NCBI RefSeq assembly: GCF_009769385.1 | Contig: NZ_VKAB01000032.1 | Location: 58,742 to 122,741, forward strand | Length of the DNA: 64,000 nt | From: Saccharothrix deserti | GTDB taxonomy: Bacteria > Actinomycetota > Actinomycetes > Mycobacteriales > Pseudonocardiaceae | Direction of reading: 5' to 3' | Part shown: one piece after another, positions 8,354 through 18,665 of the stretch | Layout: each line of letters opens with the position of its first letter | Numbering within the stretch: the first letter of the stretch is position 1 | The notes under the pieces: model-generated | The model's input: the letters and a program-made list of their open reading frames with translations, nothing else | What the model was told of the DNA's origin: nothing | Database searches by the model: none | Position numbers and translations under genes: made by a program

Positions 8354-9163
8354 TCAGCGCTTCGGCACGAAGGCGTAGACGCTGGCGGGTGAGCCGGAGC
8401 CGCGCCGGTTGACCGTGCCGCCGACGAGGATGTGCGCGCCGGTCGGGGGCAACCGGTCCAGGTTCGCCAGGATCTCCAGGCTGATCCGGTGTTCGCGGTA
8501 GAGCAGTTTGGACACCCGGTACTCGGCGTCCGAGGCGGACTCGGGGCTGAACGTGTCCGTGCCCAGCGCGCCCCGGCGGCCGAGGCGACCGGTGTCCACC
8601 AGCCACTGCACGGCTTCCAGCGAGAACCCCGGCTGGTGCATCTGGCCGTCGGCGTCGAAGTTGAAGAACGCCGGGGTGCCCCAGCGGTCCTGCCACCCGG
8701 TCCACAGCACCACGGCGGCCTCGTTCGGGATGCGGCCGTACTGCTTCTCCCACCGCTGGAGGTCGGCGACGCTCACCTCGTAGTCGGCGTTCCGCGCGGC
8801 CTGCTCGCGCACGTCGATCTTCACCGCGGCCAGGAACAGGTCCTCGGCGTCGAGTTCGTCGGCGTACGGCTGGTCGTCGTTGAAGTGCGCGGGCGCGCCC
8901 CAGTGCGTGCCGGTGTGCTCGCCCTGCTGCACGTACTGCAGGTAGAACCCGTGCTCCGGCACGGTGGTCACCGTGGTCAGGGTGAACGCCGGGTCGCCCG
9001 GGTAGACGTTGGTCCGCTCCGGGTCGTTGACGTGCGCCAGGTTCACCAGCCGGTAGTCGGACAGGCCCAGCCGACCCGAGGCGCTCGCCGACCCACCGCC
9101 CGCCGCGATCATGCCGCCCACCGCCGTAGCCACACCAGCGAGCATCGACCGTCTCCGCACCAC
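8354..9163 (-). CDS. Tat-exported cyclase-family (kynurenine formamidase-like) protein
   Basis: A 269-residue protein starting at GTG 9163, chosen because GAGGAG lies six bases upstream; GTG 9181 is an alternative. The N-terminus RRRSMLAGVATAVGG is a twin-arginine signal, so the folded protein should be exported. The body belongs to the cyclase/formamidase family (metal-dependent hydrolases of cyclic amides and esters). The core motif reads HTGTHWGAPAHF, where the aspartate usual in HxGTHxDxPxH is replaced by glycine, so metal coordination may differ. It ends GSPASVYAFVPKR. Substrate is unknown. The next gene upstream on this strand, an alcohol dehydrogenase, stops 56 bases away. Confidence 0.85.
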   Translation of the reverse strand: MVRRRSMLAGVATAVGGMIAAGGGSASASGRLGLSDYRLVNLAHVNDPERTNVYPGDPAFTLTTVTTVPEHGFYLQYVQQGEHTGTHWGAPAHFNDDQPYADELDAEDLFLAAVKIDVREQAARNADYEVSVADLQRWEKQYGRIPNEAAVVLWTGWQDRWGTPAFFNFDADGQMHQPGFSLEAVQWLVDTGRLGRRGALGTDTFSPESASDAEYRVSKLLYREHRISLEILANLDRLPPTGAHILVGGTVNRRGSGSPASVYAFVPKR

Positions 9164-9219
9164 CGACCACTCCTCTGCCACGCCGTCACCCGATTCGGGT
9201 AACGGTACCGGCTTGGTGA

Positions 9220-10314
9220 TCACAAAACGACAACCTGCCGGACGGCTTCTCCAGCCTCCAAACGGGTGAATCCGGTGTTGATCTCCTCCAAGGTGAGCTT
9301 TCCCGACAACAGTTCGTGCACGGGCAGCTGACCGGCCCGGTACAGGCCGACGAACCGTGGCACGTCCCGCCGAGGCACGCACGAGCCGAGGTAGCTGCCC
9401 TTCAGGGTGCGCTCTTCGGCGACCAGGCTCAGCGCGGGCAACGAGATCGTGCGGTCCGGGTGCGGCAGGCCCACGGTCACCGTCGTGCCGCCCGCGCCGG
9501 TGGCCAGGTACGCCTGCTCCAGCACGGCCGCGACACCGGTCGTGTCGATGACCTTGTCCGCACCGCCACCCGTCAACGAGCGCACCTCCGCCACCGCATC
9601 CGGACCACCCGCCACGTCGTCGGTCGCGCCCAGCTTCCGCGCCAACGCGCGCTTGTGCGCCACCACGTCCACCGCGACGATCTGCGACGCGCCGGCCGCC
9701 CGTGCCGCCAGCAACGCGGCCAGCCCCACACCGCCGAGCCCGAACACCGCGACCCGGTCCCCCGGCGTGACGGCCGCGCTGTAGAACGCCGCGCCCGCAC
9801 CCGTGAGCACCGCGCAGCCGAACAGTGCCGCGATCTCGAACGGCAGGTCGGCGGGCACCAGCGTGGCCGATTTCTCCGACACCACGGCGTACTCGGCGAA
9901 CCCGGACACGCCGAGGTGGTGGTGCGGACGCGTGCCGTCGGGCAGCCGGAGCCGCCGCGCGCCGCCGAGCAACGTGCCCTCGCGGTTGGCCGCCGCACCC
10001 GGCTCGCACAGCGCCTGCCGCCCGGACACGCACCGCCGGCACGACCCGCACGCGGGCACGAACGACAGCACCACCCGGTCGCCCACGGCGAAGTCCGACG
10101 CGCCCGGCCCGGTCTCCACCACCTCGCCCGCGGCCTCGTGGCCGAGCAGCATCGGCAGCGGCCGGATCCGGGAGCCGTCGATCACGGACAGGTCGGAGTG
10201 GCACAACCCGGTGGCGCGCACCCGCACCAGCAGCTCACCCGCGCCCGGCGGGTCCAGCTCCAGGTCGAGCACCTGGAGAGGACCGCCGACCTCCGTCAAC
10301 ACGGCGCCCTTCAC
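9220..10314 (-). CDS. Zinc-dependent alcohol dehydrogenase (MDR superfamily)
   Basis: A 364-residue medium-chain dehydrogenase. GTG 10314 overlaps the thioesterase stop as GTGA, showing translational coupling. The catalytic zinc region is present (GLCHSDLSV and GHEAAGEV), as are the structural zinc cysteines (CGSCRRCVSGRQALC) and the nucleotide-binding VFGLGGVGLAALLAA. It should oxidise an alcohol or reduce an aldehyde with NAD(P); the overall pattern resembles class III-like/aryl alcohol dehydrogenases. Its neighbours (acyl-CoA thioesterase, LuxR regulator) suggest a small catabolic or fatty-alcohol module, but the substrate is not evident. Confidence 0.93.
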   Translation of the reverse strand: MKGAVLTEVGGPLQVLDLELDPPGAGELLVRVRATGLCHSDLSVIDGSRIRPLPMLLGHEAAGEVVETGPGASDFAVGDRVVLSFVPACGSCRRCVSGRQALCEPGAAANREGTLLGGARRLRLPDGTRPHHHLGVSGFAEYAVVSEKSATLVPADLPFEIAALFGCAVLTGAGAAFYSAAVTPGDRVAVFGLGGVGLAALLAARAAGASQIVAVDVVAHKRALARKLGATDDVAGGPDAVAEVRSLTGGGADKVIDTTGVAAVLEQAYLATGAGGTTVTVGLPHPDRTISLPALSLVAEERTLKGSYLGSCVPRRDVPRFVGLYRAGQLPVHELLSGKLTLEEINTGFTRLEAGEAVRQVVVL

Positions 10315-10727
10315 GCGACCACCAGCCCTTCCATCGCGGCACGCAGACCGGCCGGGATCGGCACCGGCTCGCGGGTCCCGCGGTCGGTGAACACGTGCAC
10401 GAAGTGCCCTTCGGCGACCACGTCGTCCCGTCCCTCGGGGTAGAAACCGAGCTCGTAGCGGACGCTGGAGCGGCCGAGGTGCCCGATCCGCAGGCCGGCG
10501 TCGACGGCCTCGGGGAACGCGATGGACGCGCGGTAGTTGCAGTGGGATTCCACGCACAGCCCGATGGCCTGCCCGCGGTGGATGTCCAGCCCGCCCTCGG
10601 TGATCAGCCACGTGTTGATCACGGTGTCCATGAAGGCGTAGTGCACGACGTTGTTCACGTGCCCGTACACGTCGTTGTCGTGCCACCGGGTCGGGATCCG
10701 CTGCCAGTGCCGGTAGTCCCTACTCAC
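10311..10727 (-). CDS. Hotdog-fold acyl-CoA thioesterase
   Basis: A 138-residue thioesterase of the 4-hydroxybenzoyl-CoA thioesterase/YbgC type. GTG 10727 follows a perfect AGGAGG. The active-site segment RWHDNDVYGHVNNVVHYAFM contains the expected D/N residues, and the long helix and following strand (CNYRASIAFPEAVDAGLRIG) are typical of the hotdog fold. It hydrolyses acyl-CoA to the free acid in the cytoplasm. The gene lies 13 bases downstream of the LuxR regulator and is coupled to the dehydrogenase, so all three are probably one transcript. Confidence 0.9.
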   Translation of the reverse strand: MSRDYRHWQRIPTRWHDNDVYGHVNNVVHYAFMDTVINTWLITEGGLDIHRGQAIGLCVESHCNYRASIAFPEAVDAGLRIGHLGRSSVRYELGFYPEGRDDVVAEGHFVHVFTDRGTREPVPIPAGLRAAMEGLVVA

Positions 10728-10740
10728 ACAACCTCCTGGA

Positions 10741-13233
10741 TCAGTCGAGCACCCTGGTGAGCTCGACCCGGGACCGCACCTCGAGCCTGGCGAAGATGTT
10801 GCGCAGGTGGTGTTCGACGGTGCGGTGGCTCAGGAACAGCCGCGCGGCGATCTCCCGGTTGGTCGCGCCCTCGGCGACCAGGCGGGCGATCTGCGCCTGC
10901 TGCGGGGTCAGCGCGGCGGTCGGGTCCACGTCGGACCGGCCCGCGGCGCGGTTGGCCGCCCGGTCGGCGATCCGGTCGGCCTGCGACGGCCCGACGGCCT
11001 CACCCGCCGCGCGCAGCTCGGCCCGTGCCCGCGCGACCCAGCGGTCGGCCTCGTAGCGCTGGAAGATCTTCACCGCTTCGCGCAGGAGGTCCCGTGCGGC
11101 CCGCGGTTTGCGGTCGCGCCGCAGCCGGTGGCCGTAGAACAGCTCGGTCTTGGCCATCTCCATGGCGGTGCCGCTGGCCCGGTGCAGCCGGATCGCCTCG
11201 CGGAAGTGCTCCTCGGCGCGCAGGCCGTCGGCCATCAGGCCGCGGCAGCGGTGCGACAACGCGAGCCGCGCCGCGCTGCCCGTGGTGCCCGCCCACTTCT
11301 CGTACCGGCGCAACGCCCGGTCCGCGGTGGCCGGCCGACCGCAGCCGACGGCGGCCTCCACGAGGTGCGGCGCGGCCATCACCTTGATGCCGGTGTGCAC
11401 GCCGCCCGCACCGGCGGCCATCAGCCGCAGCCGGTCCAGCGCGTCGGCCGGGCGGTCCAGCACGAGGTCGACGCAGGCGAACGCCCACGCGCCGAACGTG
11501 CCCGAGCGGCCGAGGCCGCGTTCGGCGATCTGCTCGGCGGCGGCTTCGATGCGGTGCACGGCGGTCTCGGTGTCACCGCGCAGCGCGGCGAGCAGGGCGA
11601 GGATCGTGAGGTGGTCGACCACGGCGTTGTGCTGGCCGATCGCGGTGGCCGCGTGCACGCCCTCGAACGCCGCCGACAGCGCCACCGTGTGCTGGTCGAG
11701 CAGCAACGCCGACAACGCCCGGTAGACCAGCGCCCAGGGCACGAGTGCGGTCAGGCCGTGCTCGTGGGCCGCGGTCACCGCGCTGGTGCCCAGTTCGTGC
11801 GCCCTGGTCGCGTCACCGAGGATGTAGGCGGCCTGGCCGCCCCAGATCTTGGCCTGCGGGTGCGGCACCCGTTCGGCCAGCTCCACCACGGAACGCAGCA
11901 CGGGCACGGCCTCTTCGTGCCGTCCGGCGAACGTGGCGGCCATGCCCGCGAGGTGGTCCAGGACGATCCGGGTCTCGTCGGGCTCGTCGGGTCGGCGCAG
12001 GTTCGCGGCGAACGCGGCGGTCTCGGCGTACCGGACGTGGTCGCCCGCGATGCTGGCCGCCTCGCCGGCGAAGCCGAGCGCGGTGATGGCCAGCGTGCGG
12101 TGCGTGCCGACGAGTTCGCCCGCCGCGCGCAGCAGTCGGCGCACCGCGACGTCCGGCAGGCCGTTGCCCAGGTCGAGGCCGCCGCGCAGCAGTTCGCTCC
12201 GCGCCCGCAGTTCGTGGTCGTGGGTGAGCCGGGCCGCGGTGCGGAGTGCGACGCGGGCCCGCCGTGGCGCGCCGGCCGCCCAGTGGTCGGTGGCCGCGGC
12301 GATCAGGTGGCGTGCCCGTGCGTCCGGGTCGGCGGTCAACGCGGCGGCGCGGTCGTGGTCGCGGGCGGCGCCCCGGTAGTCGCCGCAGCGGCGGGCCCGG
12401 CTCGCGGAGTCGACCAGCCGTTCGGCGAACGCGTCGCGCGCGCCGGGTGCGCGGGCGGCCTCGTGCCAGGTGCGGCGCGGACCGGGCGGCAGGGCTTCGG
12501 CCAACGCGGCGTGCGCGGCGTAGCGCAGGGGCAGGGGGATCTCGGCGCGCAGCACGGACCGGACCAGCGGCCCACCGCCGAGCAGGGCGGTCGCCTCCTC
12601 GACCGCGGCCAGGTCGAGGTCCGGCATCCGGGCCAGGGTGTCCGCGTCCACCTCGTCGTCCACCACGCTCAACGCCGTCGCGCACCGGGCCTGCGGTGAC
12701 AGGGCGTGGAAGCGGGCGCTGAACCGGACCCGCAGGGAGCTGTCCTCGGGCAGCGCGTCGGGCGGCGGCACGGTGCCGCCGAGCTGGTCGGAGGTCAGCG
12801 CGCGGGCCAGTTCGGTGAGCGCGAGCGGGTTGCCGCGGGCCACGTCGGCGACGTCGTCGGCCAGACCTGGCGGCAGGCCGGGGCGGAGGTCGCGCAGCAC
12901 GCGCAGGCTGTCGGCGTGGTCGAGCGGGTCCATCCGCACCCACGGCAGGCCGTACGGCCCACCCTCCGTGGCGATCAGCAGGGCCACCGGCTCGTCGGCG
13001 ACGTTCGCGGCCAGTTCCACCAGCCAGTCGGTGTCCTCCAGGAGGTGCGCGTCGTCCACGCACAGCAGCACTTCGCGGCCGGCCGTGGTGGCGGCCTCCC
13101 GTGCGGCGGCGAGCATCGCGGTCTTGCCCGACCCGGCACCGCCGCGCAGCACCAGCGCCCCGCCGTGACCGGCTCGGGCACGGGCGAGCAACGCGTCGAC
13201 GGCGACGCGCTGCCGGTCACGTCCGCGCAGCAT
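10741..13233 (-). CDS. Large LuxR-family (LAL-type) transcriptional activator
   Basis: An 830-residue regulator with an N-terminal AAA/STAND ATPase (Walker A GGAGSGKT near residue 31; Walker B LLCVDDAHLL), a long helical TPR-like middle, and a C-terminal LuxR helix-turn-helix (LTPQQAQIARLVAEGATNRE, then LFLSHRTVEHHLRNIFARL). This is the LAL (MalT-like) architecture, in which ATP and an inducer control DNA binding. The Walker A motif lies unusually close to the N-terminus, and the ATPase domain is compact. It sits immediately upstream of the thioesterase and dehydrogenase, which are likely targets. Confidence 0.92.
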   Translation of the reverse strand: MLRGRDRQRVAVDALLARARAGHGGALVLRGGAGSGKTAMLAAAREAATTAGREVLLCVDDAHLLEDTDWLVELAANVADEPVALLIATEGGPYGLPWVRMDPLDHADSLRVLRDLRPGLPPGLADDVADVARGNPLALTELARALTSDQLGGTVPPPDALPEDSSLRVRFSARFHALSPQARCATALSVVDDEVDADTLARMPDLDLAAVEEATALLGGGPLVRSVLRAEIPLPLRYAAHAALAEALPPGPRRTWHEAARAPGARDAFAERLVDSASRARRCGDYRGAARDHDRAAALTADPDARARHLIAAATDHWAAGAPRRARVALRTAARLTHDHELRARSELLRGGLDLGNGLPDVAVRRLLRAAGELVGTHRTLAITALGFAGEAASIAGDHVRYAETAAFAANLRRPDEPDETRIVLDHLAGMAATFAGRHEEAVPVLRSVVELAERVPHPQAKIWGGQAAYILGDATRAHELGTSAVTAAHEHGLTALVPWALVYRALSALLLDQHTVALSAAFEGVHAATAIGQHNAVVDHLTILALLAALRGDTETAVHRIEAAAEQIAERGLGRSGTFGAWAFACVDLVLDRPADALDRLRLMAAGAGGVHTGIKVMAAPHLVEAAVGCGRPATADRALRRYEKWAGTTGSAARLALSHRCRGLMADGLRAEEHFREAIRLHRASGTAMEMAKTELFYGHRLRRDRKPRAARDLLREAVKIFQRYEADRWVARARAELRAAGEAVGPSQADRIADRAANRAAGRSDVDPTAALTPQQAQIARLVAEGATNREIAARLFLSHRTVEHHLRNIFARLEVRSRVELTRVLD

Positions 13234-13404
13234 CCGGCCAGTCTGGCGGGAGATCGACGCCCGGCGGAAGGGGGGCGCGAAAAATTATCTACCAGCGTTA
13301 GGTTTCCGGGCCGGACCGGTGGTTGCACCGATGCGGAGTGCTCACCCAGTGGCGCAATGTCATCGCTGTCCGTAGTTTCCCTGCCTAGCGAGGTGTACAC
13401 CGAC

Positions 13405-14271
13405 GTGCAACTCCGCAAGCTCATCCCCGCGCTGATCCCGGCGCTGGCCCTGTCGCTGGTCGGCGTGGCGCCGGCCGGCGCCGCCGAGACCGAGTACCGG
13501 CGCGGCCCCGCGCCGACCGACGCGAGCATCGAGGCCGCGCGCGGCCCGTTCGCCACGGCCTCCACCACGGTGTCCTCCTCGTCGGCCACCGGCTTCGGCG
13601 GTGGCACGATCTACTACCCGACCAGCACCGCCGAGGGCACCTTCGGCGCGGTCGCCATCTCCCCCGGCTTCACCGGCACCCAGTCCAGCATCTCGTGGTA
13701 CGGCCCACGCCTCGCGTCGCACGGCTTCGTGGTGATCACCATCGACACCAACTCCACCCTCGACCAGCCCGACAGCCGGGCGACCCAGCTCCTGGCCGCG
13801 TTGGACCACCTGACCCAGCGCAGCACGGTGCGGACCCGGATCGACGCGTCCCGACTGGGCGTCATGGGCCACTCGATGGGCGGCGGCGGCAGCCTGCGCG
13901 CCGCCGAACAGCGGCCCGCGCTGCAAGCGGCGATCCCGCTGACCCCCTGGCACACCGACAAGACGTGGCCGGGCGTGCAGACGCCGACGCTCGTGATCGG
14001 CGCCGAGAACGACTCGACCGCGCCGGTGTCGTCGCACTCCGAGCCGTTCTACACCTCACTGCCGTCCACTTCGGACAAGGCTTACCTGGAGCTGAACGGC
14101 GCGGGACACCTGGCGCCCAACACGTCCAACACGACGATCGCCAAGTACAGCATCGCGTGGCTCAAGCGGTTCATCGACAACGACACCCGCTACGAGCAGT
14201 TCCTGTGCCCCGCCCCGGCGCGCGGCACGCTGATCGAGGAGTACCGGGACACCTGCCCGCACACCGCCTGA
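13405..14271 (+). CDS. Secreted cutinase / polyester (PET-type) hydrolase
   Basis: A 288-residue alpha/beta hydrolase closely resembling the Thermobifida and Saccharomonospora cutinases that cut cutin and aromatic polyesters such as PET. GTG 13405 is chosen because GAGGTG lies nine bases before it; GTG 13393 is possible. Residues 1-27 are a signal peptide. The catalytic triad is Ser157 (GHSMGGGG), Asp203 (GAENDSTAPV) and His235 (GAGHLAPN). Trp182 (LTPWH) is the substrate-clamping tryptophan, and Cys268/Cys284 match the family's C-terminal disulfide. The oxyanion-loop residue usually Tyr is Phe89 (SPGFTG). It is monocistronic, with a terminator downstream. Confidence 0.93.
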   Translation: MQLRKLIPALIPALALSLVGVAPAGAAETEYRRGPAPTDASIEAARGPFATASTTVSSSSATGFGGGTIYYPTSTAEGTFGAVAISPGFTGTQSSISWYGPRLASHGFVVITIDTNSTLDQPDSRATQLLAALDHLTQRSTVRTRIDASRLGVMGHSMGGGGSLRAAEQRPALQAAIPLTPWHTDKTWPGVQTPTLVIGAENDSTAPVSSHSEPFYTSLPSTSDKAYLELNGAGHLAPNTSNTTIAKYSIAWLKRFIDNDTRYEQFLCPAPARGTLIEEYRDTCPHTA

Positions 14272-14288
14272 TCCGCGCGACCGAGACC

Positions 14289-14326
14289 CGGGCGTGCCGT
14301 CGCGACCACTCGCGGCAGCACGCCCG
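14289..14326 (+). terminator. Terminator after the cutinase gene
   Basis: CGGGCGTG at 14289-14296 pairs with CACGCCCG at 14319-14326, and the interior also pairs partly (CGCGA with TCGCG). It begins 18 bases after the cutinase stop. The following 14327-14573 is AT-richer than the surroundings and is the likely promoter and leader of the encapsulin operon; I see no gene in it. Confidence 0.6.
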
Positions 14327-14573
14327 TTCCACCATTCCGGTGAGGAACAGCCGATGGGGACGTAATCCTTCCCTATCGTGTCGAATAAAGCACCGATGCG
14401 CCGCGAAGATCACCCGTTATTACTTCACGAGATGGCCGACCTATACGGTGAGTACTCAATACAGGCCCAATTGACCCTCAGGGGTGTCGTCACATCGGCC
14501 GCTTCCCGTAATGCATTCGGCCTCACTACCGTCGATACGGACCAATGAACGAAATCCGATTGGCGGTGTAGCG

Positions 14574-15980
<1,407 letters not shown>

Positions 15981-16007
15981 TCCCACCGACCAGATTGGGC
16001 AGCTGAA

Positions 16008-17417
16008 GTGACCGTGACAGACCCCGGCCTCATCCCTGAAGAGGCCGAGCAGCAGCGGCAGAGCCTGAGCACCGCCGGCGCGCGGAACCTCGCGAGCACC
16101 ACCAAGTCCACCCCGCAGATGCAGGGCATCTCGCCCCGGTGGCTGCTGCGAAAGTTGCCCTGGGTGTCCACCCAGGCCGGCACCTACCGGGTCAACCGCC
16201 GCCTCAACTACGCGCTCGGCGACGGACGGGTGAGCTTCACCAGCACCGGCGCCGACATCCGGGTCATCCCGCAGGAACTGCGCGAACTGCCCCTGCTGCG
16301 CGATTTCCCGGACGACGACGTGCTGGTCGCGCTGGCGAACCGGTTCCAGCAGCGCGAGTTCCAGCCCGGCGACGTGGTGGTCTCCTCCGGCGACCGGGCG
16401 GAGGAGGTCTACCTCATCGCGCACGGCAAGGTGAACAAGATCGGGCGGGGCGAGTACGGCTCCCAGACCGTGCTGGACACGCTCGCCGACGGCGACCGCT
16501 TCGGCGACGAGGTGCTGATCGGCGGCGAGACCGAGTGGGAGTTCACCATCAAGGCGGTCACCCCGGTGACCGCCCTGGTGCTGCCGTGGCGTTCGGTGCA
16601 GGAGCTGAACGGGCAGGCGGACGCGCTGCGGGCGCACATCGAGTCGGTGCTGCGCAACGCGGGCAAGCCGCAGAACAAGCACGGTGAGGCGGAGATCGAG
16701 ATCGCCTCCGGCCACGACGGCGAGCCGGACCTGCCGGCGACGTTCGTGGACTACGAGCTCTCGCCGCGCGAGTACGAGCTGGAAGTCGCGCAGACCGTGC
16801 TGCGGGTGCACACCCGCGTCGCCGATCTCTACAACCACCCGATGAACCAGACCGAGCAGCAGTTGCGGCTGACCATCGAGGCCCTGCGCGAGCGCCAGGA
16901 GCACGAGATGATCAACAACCGCCGGATCGGGCTGCTGCACAACGCCGACCTCAAGCAGCGCATCCACACCCGGAGTGGTCCCCCCACCCCGGACGACCTG
17001 GACGAGCTGCTGTCCCGGCGGCGCAAGACCGCGTTCATGCTGGCCCACCCGCGCACCATCGCGGCGTTCGGGCGGGAGGCCAGCAAGCGCGGCCTGTACC
17101 CCGGCACGGACACCGTGGAGGGCACTTCGGTGGTCACGTGGCGGGGTGTGCCGCTGTTTCCGTCGGAGAAGATCCCGATCACCCCGCAGGGCACCAGCTC
17201 GATCCTGGCCATGCGGATCGGTGAGCAGGACAACGGCGTGATCGGCCTGCACCAGCCGGGCATCCCGGACGAGGTGCAGCCGAGCCTGAACGCGCGGTTC
17301 ATGGGCATCAACGAGAAGGCGATCGTGTCCTACCTGGTCACCGCCTACTTCTCGGTGGCCGTGCTGGTGCCCGACGCGCTCGGGATCCTGGAGCACGTGG
17401 AGATCGGTCGGTCCTGA
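16008..17417 (+). CDS. Family 2B encapsulin shell protein, paralog 2
   Basis: A 469-residue paralog of the preceding shell protein, similar over its full length (shared MTVTD start, MQGIS.RWLL, DVRV/DIRVIPQEL, SAYY/TAYFS near the end). GTG 16008 follows GCAGCTGAA. The cyclic-nucleotide-like insertion (about 97-202) has FGDEVLIGGETEWEFT, again without the usual arginine. The two copies differ most in the first 20 residues, the insertion loops and the segment after the TPDD element (ATVWKEPTAF versus SRRRKTAFML). Co-expression in one operon suggests a mixed shell built from two subunits, although two separate shells remain possible. Confidence 0.94.
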   Translation: MTVTDPGLIPEEAEQQRQSLSTAGARNLASTTKSTPQMQGISPRWLLRKLPWVSTQAGTYRVNRRLNYALGDGRVSFTSTGADIRVIPQELRELPLLRDFPDDDVLVALANRFQQREFQPGDVVVSSGDRAEEVYLIAHGKVNKIGRGEYGSQTVLDTLADGDRFGDEVLIGGETEWEFTIKAVTPVTALVLPWRSVQELNGQADALRAHIESVLRNAGKPQNKHGEAEIEIASGHDGEPDLPATFVDYELSPREYELEVAQTVLRVHTRVADLYNHPMNQTEQQLRLTIEALRERQEHEMINNRRIGLLHNADLKQRIHTRSGPPTPDDLDELLSRRRKTAFMLAHPRTIAAFGREASKRGLYPGTDTVEGTSVVTWRGVPLFPSEKIPITPQGTSSILAMRIGEQDNGVIGLHQPGIPDEVQPSLNARFMGINEKAIVSYLVTAYFSVAVLVPDALGILEHVEIGRS

Positions 17418-17561
17418 CCACGCCGGAGTCGACGGCAGTCGGGCCACCACGCCCGGCTGCCCGTCCTCCGCTGCCCGTTCCCCCGCAGCACCCGCCCGCG
17501 ACGGGCGGCGCCGCTGTCTCCCGGGAAAGCGGGCGCATCCCCCCGAACAGGAGTTGTGGCG

Positions 17562-18602
17562 ATGACCGACCTGGACGTGAGCCTCGAGCACAGGTCCGCG
17601 CACGAGGTGTTGAGCTGGAGCCGTGCCGGGGTCGACCCGGCGTTGCGGGCGGCGGTGGACCGGTTGCCGGACTCGATGCGGGCGATCGCGGGCTACCACT
17701 TCGGCTGGTGGGACGAGCTCGGCAGGCCGACGGGCGCGGACGCGGGCAAAGCGATCCGGCCGGCGCTCGTGCTGTTGGGCACGCAGGCCGTGGGCGGCGC
17801 GGTGAACGCCGCGCTGCCGGCCGCGGTGGCAGTGGAACTGGTGCACAACTTCTCGTTGCTGCACGACGACGTGATGGACGGCGACACGACCCGGCGGCAC
17901 CGGCCGACCGCGTGGCACGTGTTCGGCGTGAACCCGGCGATCCTGGCCGGTGACTCGTTGCTGACGTTGGCGCTGGACGTGCTGGCGGGCAGCGGTCACC
18001 CGAAGGCGCAGCAGGCGATCCGGGTGCTGTCCGGTGCGGTGCAGCAGTTGCTGCACGGGCAGAGCGCGGATCTGGCGTTCGAGGACCGCGAGGACGTTCG
18101 GCTGGCGGAGTGCGTGCGGATGGCCGAGGGCAAGACGGGTGCGCTGCTGGGCGCGTCGTGCGCGTTGGGCGCGTTGTTCGGCGGCGGCCGTCCCGACCAG
18201 GTGGAGCACCTGCGGTCGTTCGGCGAGCAGGTGGGTCTGGCGTTCCAGTTCGTGGACGACCTGCTCGGCATCTGGGGCGACCCGGAGGTGACCGGCAAGC
18301 CGGTGTACTCGGACCTGCAGAACCGCAAGAAGTCCCTGCCCGTGGTGGCCGCGCTGGCGTCCGACACCCCCGCCGCGCACGAGCTGGACTTGCTGTACCA
18401 CACCGATCGGCAGCTCACCGGGGTCGACCTGGCCCGTGCCGCCGAGCTGATCGAGACCTCCGGCGCGCGGGCGTGGAGCCAGAGCCGCGCGGACGACCTG
18501 CTCGCCCGTGCGCAGGAACACCTCCGGGCCGCCGAACCGTCCGAACGGGCCGCACGGGAACTGGAGGCCGTGGCCCGCCTGGCCACCCGCCGCGACCACT
18601 GA
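17562..18602 (+). CDS. Polyprenyl transferase, family 2 encapsulin cargo candidate
   Basis: A 346-residue trans-isoprenyl diphosphate synthase. ATG 17562 is eight bases after AGGAG and is preferred over GTG 17556. The first aspartate-rich motif is HDDVMDGDTTRRHRP (D102, D103, D106); the second is FVDDLLGIWGDP (D232, D233), in the DDxxG form common in actinomycete enzymes. KAIRP provides the diphosphate-binding region. It would condense IPP with allylic diphosphates. Polyprenyl transferases encoded beside family 2B encapsulins are known cargo candidates; here only a short N-terminal extension (about 20 residues) precedes the conserved fold, so any loading sequence must be short or elsewhere. 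Confidence 0.92.
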   Translation: MTDLDVSLEHRSAHEVLSWSRAGVDPALRAAVDRLPDSMRAIAGYHFGWWDELGRPTGADAGKAIRPALVLLGTQAVGGAVNAALPAAVAVELVHNFSLLHDDVMDGDTTRRHRPTAWHVFGVNPAILAGDSLLTLALDVLAGSGHPKAQQAIRVLSGAVQQLLHGQSADLAFEDREDVRLAECVRMAEGKTGALLGASCALGALFGGGRPDQVEHLRSFGEQVGLAFQFVDDLLGIWGDPEVTGKPVYSDLQNRKKSLPVVAALASDTPAAHELDLLYHTDRQLTGVDLARAAELIETSGARAWSQSRADDLLARAQEHLRAAEPSERAARELEAVARLATRRDH

Positions 18603-18665
18603 CGTCACCCACGATCACCAGGGGCGCTGACCTGCGGTTTCCTTGCGGGAGGGATACACGATCGA

